Of a stretch of DNA of 26,027 nt, positions 1 to 7,203 are shown piece after piece. A program made the translations under genes and the position numbers. The stretch's first letter is position 1; every line of letters begins with the position of its first letter. Under the pieces are notes generated by a model. The model ran no database searches. It was given only the letters and a program-made list of their open reading frames with translations, and was not told the origin of the DNA. This DNA is from an uncultured Acetatifactor sp. (GTDB lineage: Bacteria; Bacillota; Clostridia; Lachnospirales; Lachnospiraceae): the NCBI GenBank assembly GCA_910583845.1, contig CAJUAB010000044.1:1-26027 (forward strand). The letters run 5' to 3'.

Positions 1-105
1 TGCGTCCCCGCATTTCATTCCCGCCATCTATGCGTCCCCGCATTTCATTCCCGCCTTCTGTGCGTCCCCGCATTTCATTCCCGCCTTCTGTGCGTCCCCG
101 CATTT
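1..105. repeat. 30-bp tandem repeat, 3.5 copies
   Basis: Units begin at 1, 31, 61 and 91 and share TGCGTCCCCGCATTTCATTC followed by CCGCC and a short variable end. The fourth unit diverges after the shared TGCGTCCCCGCATTT. The array begins at the first base of the window, so it probably continues to the left. The period is ten codons, and a plus-strand frame stays open through it, but I see no ribosome binding site and treat it as non-coding. There are no variable spacers, so it is not a CRISPR array. Confidence 0.85.
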
Positions 106-142
106 GCGTGATATTGGTACCAAATGCAGGTATCATAAACCC

Positions 143-226
143 GCTATGCGTCCGTCTTTGGCCCGAATCTCCCACAAATTATGACTTACATTTGACGGAA
201 AGCATTTTCCAGACACGCTCCGGTGT
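143..226. repeat. Diverged ~84-bp direct repeat, copy 1
   Basis: This stretch matches 821-905 in the same orientation across its full length. Identical blocks include AATCTCCCACAAATT, GAAAGCATTTT and CAGACACGCTC. Most differences are C/T or G/A transitions, with a single one-base length change. That pattern suggests an old duplication or two members of a dispersed intergenic repeat family. Confidence 0.8.
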
Positions 227-444
227 TCCATCCGGCTGGCTTTCGGACTATAACATACAACCTGACCAATTTGATCCGTGCGTCCTGCGTCTTGCACTTT
301 CCACATTACGCCTGATTATCCACACACAAACCTGCTGATGGAAGATGTCAAAATCCGGCAGCGATTTTCTCGGGGCATCCATTTGCGGTTTGTCGCAGAC
401 ATCCCCGCGCGGGACGGCATATTTTGATCATCCTTTGATCGGCA

Positions 445-691
445 GGGTATATATAAAATAATTGTTCCGCAGTACCCCGCCGTTTCGCAAATTCTCCCCT
501 TTTGCTCAGTTTGTATGGTTAAACAGGGTATATACAGAAAAATTACCGCTCCATACCCTCTTTTTAGCGATCAGCGGGGTATTGACATATAATTTTTCTG
601 TATATACCCTGATATGAGGGAAAAAATCTGTTTTTCCGCCCCCAGGGACTCTGGGCAGGGTATGGGGAAGTAATTTTTTTATATATACCCC
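445..691. repeat. Nested mirrored inverted repeat made of four ~34-bp elements
   Basis: Four elements each start GGGTATATA and end TACCC. Two are in plus orientation (445-478 and 526-558) and two in minus orientation (576-609 and 658-691). The inner pair shares a perfect 20-bp arm, GGGTATATACAGAAAAATTA at 526-545, with its complement at 590-609. The outer pair shares about 17 of 19 bases. The gaps are 47, 17 and 48 bases, so the layout is symmetrical about position ~567. The second half of each element varies except for the closing TACCC. No function can be assigned; candidates are a multi-hairpin transcript end, a protein-binding array or a relic of a small mobile element. Confidence 0.8.
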
Positions 692-820
692 GGCCTCTGT
701 CCGGAACAGAATATTCCGTATACGTCCATGGGAAAACAGACATTTTTATTAACACACCCAGGAAGAGAATACATCCGGATTTCCGTTTTGGGTTTTGACC
801 AGTCCGGACCTGTCTGGGAC

Positions 821-905
821 GCTATGTGTCCTTCATTTGGCCCAAATCTCCCACAAATTGTGGCGTACATCTGACAGAAAGCATTTTTCAGACACGCTCT
901 GGTGT
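821..905. repeat. Diverged ~84-bp direct repeat, copy 2
   Basis: This is the partner of 143-226, ending 15 bases beyond the 3' end of the adaptor gene. This copy contains a palindrome CCACAAATTGTGG at 852-864 that is disrupted in copy 1. Together the two copies bracket the nested inverted repeat, with about 680 bases between their starts. Confidence 0.8.
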
Positions 906-920
906 GGAACAGTTTCCGCC

Positions 921-2447
921 CTATTCCACAATTCTCACCACCATATTATCCTGCAAATCCATGGAGGTTGTCAATATGATCTGTGTCTCCTCCGACAGAG
1001 AGGCGGATTCGACGGCGGCATAGCGGCTGTTTTTGTCCATCACATCCACATAGAGGACAGCGGCATGCCACTCCACCCCCAGAATGCCATTCTGTTGCCG
1101 CAGGATATAGACAAAATCACTGTCGTTTGCATCCTGGTGAAGGGCGGACAGGGGAATTACCAGGCTGTAATTCTCCGACTGCCAGGTACTTTCCAGCGTG
1201 ACCTGCTGCCCCAGTTCCATCCCCTGCTGTGTCACATCCAGCCAGATCAGGACACTGCCGTCCTCCTGGGGTTCCAGATACCCGATCACCCCCTCCCTGC
1301 TTTGTTTCCCGCCGCTGACCGTCTCATATTTCATCTGCATCCGGGTGCCCTGAGACACATATTGCGCCTGCTCCTTATCCAGTCTGGCCTGGATGAGCCG
1401 CTGACCATCGTCCGGGGTGTAGAGCAGCTGCGCCGTATCCGGGGTGCGCTGCCCGATCTCCACGCACAGCTGTGTGATTCTGCCCCCTTCCCGGGCATAG
1501 AGCCAGCCGTCTGTCTCTATCAGTTCCTGCAAATTCTGAATTTCCCCCTCCAGATATGCCAATTCCAGACCGGCCAGGTCCGCCGCTGCCTGATATCCCC
1601 CCTCCTGGGCCGCCTGGGCGTCTTCCACATCGCGCAGGGCCGCCTGCAGGCCGTCCGCATATTCTATATGAGCGTCCTGAGCCGCCAGAAACGCCGCGCG
1701 CACCGCCTGTTCCTGCTGGTTCACCCGCTCCCGCAGCTGCGAGACCGCGGCCTCACGCTCCGCGCACTGCTGACTGAGGGCCGCTATATCGGCCGCCGTT
1801 TCTCCATGATCCCCGCCGCTGACCGATACCGCCCCGCTCCCCGTCTGCCCGGAGCTTTGGGCGGCCTGCTCCTTTCTGGCCTGCTCCAGGCTTTTTCTGG
1901 TCTGCTCCAGATCTTTCCGGGCCTGCTCCAGCTCTTTTTGCAGCTGGTCCAGCTCTGCCTGAGCCCGGCTCAGTTCCGCCCCGGCCCGGTTTGTCTGTAG
2001 TTCCCCTGTTCTTTTCGCCCTCTCGTAATCCTCCATGGCCCGGGACAGGTTTTCATCGCCGGTCTGCCTGCTTTGCGCGGTCTGGCTCTCCCTCTCCCGC
2101 TGCTGAAACTGCTGTCTTTGCCGCTCCAGTTCTTTTTCGGTCAGTATCCGCTTAAGATCTTCCACATCCAGCTGCAGCAGTGCCTCCCCTTCCTGAAAGC
2201 TGTCTCCTTTTCTCACCGGTATGGATGCCACGCGCAGGCCCGCAGGGGCATAGATCCCATATTCCTGCCCGGTCTCCACGGCTCCCTGCGCAGACACAGG
2301 ATGATACAGGGACATCTCTCTGGGGGCGGTGGTTGTCACCCGGGGGAGCCTCGCGGTATAAATTCCCTTCGTCACCAGACTGCATATCAACATCAAAAAT
2401 AAGAAAATGAAAAAACCTGCGACGACCGCTTTCCTCTTTTTATCCAT
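921..2447 (-). CDS. HlyD-like membrane fusion (adaptor) protein
   Basis: The 508-residue product has one N-terminal membrane segment (about residues 9-29). A half-lipoyl-like strand region follows (AGLRVASIPVRKGDSFQEGE, about 68-90), then a long Gln/Glu/Arg-rich coiled coil (about 100-300, broken near 195-215 by a Ser/Gly-rich turn). The second lipoyl half and beta-barrel-like C-terminal part end the chain. This is the order of HlyD/periplasmic adaptor proteins, which in Gram-positive bacteria sit on the outer face of the membrane beside ABC exporters. The ATG is preceded by AGAGGA. It is the last gene of the solute-binding-protein operon, but no exporter ATPase or MacB-like permease is visible beside it. 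Its partner is therefore unknown: it may work with the two permeases here or with an exporter elsewhere. Family assignment is firm, role is not. Confidence 0.85.
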   Translation of the reverse strand: MDKKRKAVVAGFFIFLFLMLICSLVTKGIYTARLPRVTTTAPREMSLYHPVSAQGAVETGQEYGIYAPAGLRVASIPVRKGDSFQEGEALLQLDVEDLKRILTEKELERQRQQFQQRERESQTAQSRQTGDENLSRAMEDYERAKRTGELQTNRAGAELSRAQAELDQLQKELEQARKDLEQTRKSLEQARKEQAAQSSGQTGSGAVSVSGGDHGETAADIAALSQQCAEREAAVSQLRERVNQQEQAVRAAFLAAQDAHIEYADGLQAALRDVEDAQAAQEGGYQAAADLAGLELAYLEGEIQNLQELIETDGWLYAREGGRITQLCVEIGQRTPDTAQLLYTPDDGQRLIQARLDKEQAQYVSQGTRMQMKYETVSGGKQSREGVIGYLEPQEDGSVLIWLDVTQQGMELGQQVTLESTWQSENYSLVIPLSALHQDANDSDFVYILRQQNGILGVEWHAAVLYVDVMDKNSRYAAVESASLSEETQIILTTSMDLQDNMVVRIVE

Positions 2448-2467
2448 CTCTGTCCTCTTTCTATTTA

Positions 2468-2670
2468 TAGTCGCTGCGCGACGGCTCTGAAGGGTAAAGT
2501 CCCTTCGGTGCTTTCCCCGGAGAGGAACATTCTCTCATTACTGCTTTCGTGAATGTTCCTCTCTCGCCCCTTCGCGACTTTCCCTGGCTGTAGTCGCTGC
2601 GCGACGGCTCTAAAGGCTAAAGTCCCTTCGCTGCTTTCCCCGGCCCTCTCGGGTAAAGTCCCTTCGGTGC
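2468..2670. repeat. 53-bp repeated element, two copies plus a partial third
   Basis: 2468-2520 and 2591-2643 are near-identical and begin TAGTCGCTGCGCGACGGCTC. A third partial copy, GGGTAAAGTCCCTTCGGTGC, is at 2651-2670. Each full copy contains two small hairpins, GTCGC/GCGAC and AAGGG/CCCTT (weakened in copy 2). A degenerate piece also lies near 2570-2582. The repeats fill the gap between the MalG-type permease and the adaptor gene and would be transcribed within that operon's mRNA. Confidence 0.85.
2520..2563. repeat. 13-bp perfect inverted repeat between the two repeat copies
   Basis: GAGAGGAACATTC at 2520-2532 pairs perfectly with GAATGTTCCTCTC at 2551-2563 across an 18-base loop. No T-run follows on either strand, so it is not a standard terminator. 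In the operon mRNA it would be a stable stem between the permease and adaptor genes, of the kind that can set differential mRNA stability (inference). Confidence 0.8.
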
Positions 2671-2674
2671 CGTC

Positions 2675-3526
2675 TCACATTTTCAGGCCTGATGTGACGA
2701 TCCCCTGCTCCAGCGCGTCGTGGAATATGGCAAAGACAAACAGGGAGACCGTCAGCGTGATCATGCTGGCCGCGCAGGCATAGCCCGCCTGATCCATGGC
2801 GATCTCCGGCAGATACAGGGACAGCGGCCAAAGGGATTTATCCTGTAAAAAGGCAAGCGGCTCTTCCATCATGTTCCAGCTCTCCAGAAAACTTAAAATC
2901 ATGGCCGCCAGAATACCGCTCTGGGCCACCGGCAGTCCCACCCGCACAAAACTCTGCAACTCACCGGCCCCGTCCACCCGGGCCGCCTCCAGAAGTTCCG
3001 CAGGGATTGCCGCAAAGCTCCGGTAGATCAGAAACACCGGGAAAGTGGAAAATATGGCAGGCAGAACCACCGCCCACCGGGTATCCATCAGACCGGCATC
3101 CTGCAATACCAGATATTTGGACAGCATGGTCACCTGAAAGGGCAGCAGCATCAGAATCACATACAGAGAAAACAACACATTTCTTCCCCTAAACCGGTAC
3201 ACGGCAAAGGCCCAGGCCGCCGGGACGGCCACCACCAGCTGACCCGCCAGAATCCCCGCCGTCATCCCCACAGAATTCCAGAACAGCCTGAAAAAGGCAG
3301 GCGAGAAAAACAGCAGCCGTTTATAATGCTCCAGCGTGGGATAGTCCGGTATCCAGCGCCAGACGATATACTCCTGTGTATCCCGCAGATAGCAGGCCGT
3401 CCGCTGCTCCCACTCCAGGCTGTCCGCCAGAGAGCCGCTGACCAGCATCAGCACCGGCAGACAGATTCCCGCTCCAAGGGCTGTAAAAAATCCTCCCGCC
3501 AGCCACTTGCGTATATCTTTTCGCAT
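2675..3526 (-). CDS. Carbohydrate ABC transporter permease, MalG type
   Basis: About 283 residues with six predicted membrane segments and the cytoplasmic EAA loop that contacts the ATPase (EAARVDGAGELQSF, about residues 182-195). This is an inner-membrane subunit of a CUT1-type importer. An ATG at 3526 lies nine bases after a perfect AGGAGG (3536-3541); a GTG just upstream, at 3529, has six-base spacing and is an alternative. The frame remains open further upstream to a TTG at 3547, but that would place the ribosome binding site inside the gene. It follows the MalF-type gene by 46 bases. The large loop between the first two membrane segments (WEQRTACYLRDTQEYIVW and onward) is typical of MalG-like proteins. 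No ATPase gene is near, so a shared MsmK-type ATPase is expected (inference). Confidence 0.88.
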   Translation of the reverse strand: MRKDIRKWLAGGFFTALGAGICLPVLMLVSGSLADSLEWEQRTACYLRDTQEYIVWRWIPDYPTLEHYKRLLFFSPAFFRLFWNSVGMTAGILAGQLVVAVPAAWAFAVYRFRGRNVLFSLYVILMLLPFQVTMLSKYLVLQDAGLMDTRWAVVLPAIFSTFPVFLIYRSFAAIPAELLEAARVDGAGELQSFVRVGLPVAQSGILAAMILSFLESWNMMEEPLAFLQDKSLWPLSLYLPEIAMDQAGYACAASMITLTVSLFVFAIFHDALEQGIVTSGLKM

Positions 3527-3572
3527 CACACAATTCCTCCTGATCAAATCGCCTCGCCATAGTTCCGTTCCC

Positions 3573-4427
3573 TTATTCCCCGGTTCTGTCCCACAGCCTC
3601 TGTAACAGCAGGGACAGGGCTCCCAGCGCCAGCGCCATCAGTATGGCTCCCGCCGCCAGCTTATCCATATCCAGCCGTGTATACCAGTTCTGAAACAGAT
3701 GCTGCAATAAGTATATATCCTGCTGGGGATAGGCGCCGCTGACCAGATATGCCTCCCGAAAGGATTTAAAGGCATTCAGCGTGGAAAGTACCGTAATGGT
3801 ATAAGCGCTCCCCTTAAGGTTCGGCAAAATGATCCGGAAAAAGCAGCGTATCCGCCCCGCTCCGTCCACCCGGGCCGCCTCCGTGTACTCCGTGGGAATG
3901 GCTTTCAGTCCCGCCAGCCACAGCACCATGGTATATCCCAGATTCTTCCATACATAGCTTCCCACCAATATGATCAGGGCCGTCCTCTCTCCCATGAAAT
4001 CCACATGCGTTCCCAGCCAGGCATTCAGAAAACCCTGCCGGGCAAAGAGCAGCCTCCACACCAGCACCACCGTAGCCGCAGGAATTGCCATGGGCAGCAG
4101 ATACAAAGCCTTGAACCGCTCCAGCTTCGGCACCCGGCAGACCATCAGCGCCAGCAGCAGGCTTACCGTCAAAAGCAGCGGCAGGCAGAGCGCCAGGAAG
4201 CGCAGCGTGTTGCCCGCCGCCAGCCGGAAGGCTTCATTCGTAAGCACACTGTGAAAATTCGCGAGACCCACCCACTGTCCGGACATGGCTGTGGCAAAGG
4301 AGCGCCGCAGCACGTCCAGGGTGGGGAGCAACACCAGATAGCCCACCCCCAGCAGACTGGGAGCCAGGAACCACAGTCCCCGGCTCTCGCCCCTCTTCTT
4401 CCCGGATTTACTCATCCCTCTTTTCAT
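3573..4427 (-). CDS. Carbohydrate ABC transporter permease, MalF type
   Basis: About 284 residues with an N-terminal basic stretch, six predicted membrane segments and an EAA loop (EAARVDGAGRIRCFFRIILP) near residue 190. It pairs with the downstream MalG-type subunit to form the membrane channel of a sugar-type importer. The start at 4427 is preceded by AGGAAC with good spacing. The frame is open to 4511, which would overlap the upstream lipoprotein gene by about 35 bases, and the extra 28 residues do not resemble the family. Gene order lipoprotein, MalF, MalG is the usual CUT1 order. Confidence 0.88.
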   Translation of the reverse strand: MKRGMSKSGKKRGESRGLWFLAPSLLGVGYLVLLPTLDVLRRSFATAMSGQWVGLANFHSVLTNEAFRLAAGNTLRFLALCLPLLLTVSLLLALMVCRVPKLERFKALYLLPMAIPAATVVLVWRLLFARQGFLNAWLGTHVDFMGERTALIILVGSYVWKNLGYTMVLWLAGLKAIPTEYTEAARVDGAGRIRCFFRIILPNLKGSAYTITVLSTLNAFKSFREAYLVSGAYPQQDIYLLQHLFQNWYTRLDMDKLAAGAILMALALGALSLLLQRLWDRTGE

Positions 4428-4476
4428 TACAGTTCCTATCCGCCCGACATACCGGGCATTATTCCATGAACAGTCA

Positions 4477-6792
4477 TCACTCCGCCAGATAGAGAGCCAC
4501 TTTATTCTCAATGGCTTTCACGGCATCCTCCACGGTCTGATCCCCGGTCAGTGCTTTCTGCCCCTCCTCTATCACGGCATCGTAAACCCGGATGTCACAC
4601 TGACTGACGCCCTGGCATGTCTCCATCATCTGTCTGAGCGCTTCCATGGCTTCCCGGGAGGGTGTGCTCACATCTATCATATGTTCATTGCCGTTTATAT
4701 CCTCAAAACTCATGGCAGCCGAAAAACCTTCTTCCTGCTCTTTGGCCGCCTGGGCCTCCAGCGCGTCCCAGTTGGTGGAACCGCCATACATGTAACTGTC
4801 CTCCACAAACCGGCTGGACAGCATATACGCAACCAGCTCCAGCGCCTGCTCCTTTACCCCGGAGGCTTCATTCACCGCCAGGATTCTGGAGGCCTGCCCC
4901 TGGAGCGGAGACTGTCCCGGCATGGGCACAAAATCCATTTCCTGCATTTTCAGGATTTCTGCCACGGTGCCATAGCCTCCTATCGTAGAGAGATTATTAT
5001 CCAGCATCCCCACGGCGTATGGCTGGCAAAAATACATGGCATTACTCAGCTGATAGCCCGCCTCCATCTGTGTTACCGGTTTCCCGTTCACATACATCTG
5101 CATATTTTCCATGGACTCCGTTTCTCTGGCGGTGAGCCCGGACAACTGAGCCTCATAAATCCGCTTGGATAACGTCAGAAATTCCTGTATGGCATCCCTG
5201 TTCACGCCGCCGCTCCCGTCCATCCAGCTGCCCGTGGAACCCATGGCCAGAAGTCTGAGCGCCGCATCCGCCCTGCAGAATCCAAACAGCGAGCCCTCCG
5301 GCCGGGAGGCCCTGGCCTCCTCCGCCAGCTGAGCCAGCTGGGCCAGACTGGAAAGATTCTGTATTTTGTCCCTCTCTCCCATCAGCACGGGCATGGACAC
5401 GGACATGGGCATGGCATACTGCCCTCCGTCCCTCTCGTAAGATGCCCGTACTGCATCCATATAGCGTTCCCCCGTGCCGTCCAGAGTTGCCGTCAGATCC
5501 GCCAGCACCCCTTTTTCCACATATGTGTCATAGGGAAGTCCATCAAGCAGCAGCACATCCGGACCGTTGCCCGTAGCCAGTTCCGTGCTCAGGACTTTCA
5601 TGGCATCCTCCCCGGTCATTCCCGTATCTTCACTCAGAGGATGCTCATAGGTGATATAGAAATCCGGATGTGCCTGCCCAAAGGCGCTGACTGCCCGCCG
5701 GATTTCTTCGTCCTCATACAGCCCCCACACACGCATAATATTCTCCGGCACCGAAGATACAGAAGGGTCATAGACATACTGCTTTAACTGTCCCCCGCTG
5801 TAGAGCACCCAGAATGCGTCTCCCAGCTGTATCATATTCACAAATCCCCTGAGGGGATCGCTCATGCTGCACAGGGAGCCATCGATCAGCTGTTCCATGG
5901 TACTGCCATAGAGAGTATGGTGGTATAGCCCCTTATCCGTCAGCACATACATGCCCCCATCCTCCGCCTGGGGCATGTAGAGCAGATAGGGCCGACTGTT
6001 TACGTCCCCGGAGGACCCCAGCCAGGGACCCAGAAACTCATTGAGCGCAGTGTCCTGCTCCGCCATTTTATTTTCCTCCAGATCATAGATCTGAAGTTCC
6101 GTTCCCTGAATCATCAGGTATTTTCCGCAGACCGTCAGATAATCGCATCTGTTTACCTCCGCCAGCACTTCCAGGCTGCCGTCCTGTCCGTTTACACGAT
6201 AGACCCGGCTGCTGGAAGCCAGATAGAAGGTACCCTCCCTGTCACAGACCGCCGTATGGATGAAGTCGTCACCGGTCAGTCCCAGGGGAAAGCTGCTGCC
6301 GTCCGCAAGATACAGATTGTGAAAATAGCTACAGGAATCATAATCCGTATTCCCCTCCTCGTCCCGGGAAAACTCTATATACCCCGCTATGGCGTCCCCT
6401 GCCGGCCCCAGCAGAAAATAGCTGTCCGTGCCCGCTTCGAGCCTCTCCTGCAATTTCTCCGGGACCTGACTGACCATCTGCCAGGTCTGTCCCTGATCCT
6501 GAAAGCGGTAGAGAGTTCCGTCCCAGGAAACAAGCTCCACACCGTCATCGGCAAGCCGCAGATCCCGCCCGCTTTCCACTTCTTCCGGCACAGCAATGTC
6601 CGACTCCATATAGCGCCCCATAGCCTGCTGGTCATTCTGACCGCTGCCCCTGCTCTGTTCTCCTGTGCTGCCCTGACTGCCCGACTGTCCTGTCTGACTG
6701 TTCTCTCCTGTGTCCGCGCTGGGGCCGCAGCCTGCCAGCAGCAGCGTTGCAGCCAGCATTGACGCCAATATTTTTTTCGTTCTCTTCCGCAT
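4477..6792 (-). CDS. Large solute-binding lipoprotein with propeller-like N-terminal half
   Basis: The 771-residue product begins with a lipoprotein signal (LLLAGC, lipidated Cys about residue 22) and a Ser/Gly/Gln-rich linker to about residue 60. Residues ~70-365 contain repeated short beta-strand motifs of the kind seen in beta-propellers (WDGTLYRF, GTFYLASSSRVYRVN, TELQIYDLEEN, GGMYVLTDKGLYHH). From ~370 to the end it reads as a family 1 extracellular solute-binding protein (IRRAVSAFGQAHPDFYITYE, GNGPDVLLLDGLPYDTYVEKGVLADL). Ordinary binding proteins of this type are about 420-450 residues, so the N-terminal ~300 residues are an addition. It is the first gene of the operon and would deliver a ligand to the two permeases at the outer membrane face. 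The propeller reading is inference; the ligand is unknown. Confidence 0.82.
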   Translation of the reverse strand: MRKRTKKILASMLAATLLLAGCGPSADTGENSQTGQSGSQGSTGEQSRGSGQNDQQAMGRYMESDIAVPEEVESGRDLRLADDGVELVSWDGTLYRFQDQGQTWQMVSQVPEKLQERLEAGTDSYFLLGPAGDAIAGYIEFSRDEEGNTDYDSCSYFHNLYLADGSSFPLGLTGDDFIHTAVCDREGTFYLASSSRVYRVNGQDGSLEVLAEVNRCDYLTVCGKYLMIQGTELQIYDLEENKMAEQDTALNEFLGPWLGSSGDVNSRPYLLYMPQAEDGGMYVLTDKGLYHHTLYGSTMEQLIDGSLCSMSDPLRGFVNMIQLGDAFWVLYSGGQLKQYVYDPSVSSVPENIMRVWGLYEDEEIRRAVSAFGQAHPDFYITYEHPLSEDTGMTGEDAMKVLSTELATGNGPDVLLLDGLPYDTYVEKGVLADLTATLDGTGERYMDAVRASYERDGGQYAMPMSVSMPVLMGERDKIQNLSSLAQLAQLAEEARASRPEGSLFGFCRADAALRLLAMGSTGSWMDGSGGVNRDAIQEFLTLSKRIYEAQLSGLTARETESMENMQMYVNGKPVTQMEAGYQLSNAMYFCQPYAVGMLDNNLSTIGGYGTVAEILKMQEMDFVPMPGQSPLQGQASRILAVNEASGVKEQALELVAYMLSSRFVEDSYMYGGSTNWDALEAQAAKEQEEGFSAAMSFEDINGNEHMIDVSTPSREAMEALRQMMETCQGVSQCDIRVYDAVIEEGQKALTGDQTVEDAVKAIENKVALYLAE

Positions 6793-6930
6793 AATTCTTT
6801 TTCTTCCTTTCTACGCGCAGCCCGCCAGAGTGTATCTGAAAATTGCGCCAGGCCCGGTGCGGAATCTCTCCGTCTTCCGTATCGCCCGGCAGACTGAGGT
6901 TCCTGTCTCCCGCACCTGTTCCGTGACTGC

Positions 6931-6961
6931 CCTTGCGGCCCGGTCCGGGCCGGAATCAAGG
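6931..6961. other. Strong stem in the lipoprotein operon leader
   Basis: CCTTG at 6931-6935 pairs with CAAGG at 6957-6961, and between them GGCCCGG pairs with CCGGGCC. It lies about 140-170 bases upstream of the lipoprotein start, within the predicted ~200-base untranslated leader. There is no T-run, so it is not a terminator as it stands. It may protect or regulate the leader (inference). Confidence 0.5.
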
Positions 6962-6997
6962 TTCGTCTGGCATGGCTTTGCTGTCTTTGATGGCTAC

Positions 6998-7030
6998 AGT
7001 ATAGCAGGCCATTCTCTAAACTGCCTCTAA
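6998..7030 (-). promoter_or_regulatory. Promoter and direct-repeat activator box for the lipoprotein operon
   Basis: On the minus strand the order is TTAGAG-N5-TTAGAG-N10-TATACT. The hexamers are at 7025-7030 and 7014-7019, an 11-bp period. The -10 is at 6998-7003 and has a TG motif (TGC just upstream). No good -35 is present; the second hexamer sits near where it would be. OmpR-family regulators bind direct repeats with this period at such positions. The predicted start of transcription is near 6991. Confidence 0.6.
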
Positions 7031-7166
7031 GGGATCTCAAATTTTGCTCTATTTGTCTGCCGCCGGAACATGCGCGGAGAACATGATGACATCAAGGAAT
7101 ACCGGGCGTTTATGACCGCCCCGGAACATTGCATCGCTGACAAAACCGGCAGAATTTTACAGATTC

Positions 7167-7199
7167 TTAAAGATTATTTAGAGATAGCTGTGCTAATAT
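7167..7199 (+). promoter_or_regulatory. Promoter and direct-repeat activator box for the response regulator gene
   Basis: On the plus strand the order is TTAAAG-N5-TTAGAG-N10-TAATAT. The hexamers are at 7167-7172 and 7178-7183 and the -10 at 7194-7199, with TGC immediately before it. Spacing is identical to the divergent promoter at 6998-7030, which is why I accept it. An alternative -10, TACAAT, is at 7201-7206. Autoregulation by the encoded response regulator is the natural reading. Confidence 0.6.
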
Positions 7200-7203
7200 A
7201 TAC

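Larger units (their letters stand above)
1..920. other. Non-coding repeat-rich region downstream of the transporter operon
   Basis: No convincing gene lies here: the open frames are short, overlap one another on both strands, run through repeats and lack ribosome binding sites. The region is more AT-rich in its middle than the flanking coding DNA. It holds the 30-bp array, two copies of an ~84-bp sequence and a nested inverted repeat. Two extra small hairpins lie in the centre: GGAAAAA/TTTTTCC at 619-637 and CCCAG/CTGGG at 641-655. A further inverted pair, GCATTTG/CAAATGC, is at 100-127. I see no clear intrinsic terminator for the minus-strand gene ending at 921. Confidence 0.6.

Noticed and set aside
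1..105. Possible CRISPR array
   Set aside because: Units are contiguous with no unique spacers between repeats and no cas genes are in the window.
30..338. Plus-strand open frame of 102 codons through the 30-bp array
   Set aside because: It exists because the repeat period is a multiple of three; there is no ribosome binding site and the sequence after the array has no coding character.
795..2000. 401-codon plus-strand open frame
   Set aside because: It is antisense to the adaptor gene, whose coiled-coil codon pattern keeps the opposite frame open; composition is not protein-like and no start signal is present.
2520..2563. Intrinsic terminator between permease and adaptor genes
   Set aside because: The stem is strong, but neither strand has a T-run after it.
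6931..6961. Riboswitch in the lipoprotein operon leader
   Set aside because: There is a strong stem, but no conserved core of a known class is visible and no terminator or sequestered ribosome binding site accompanies it.
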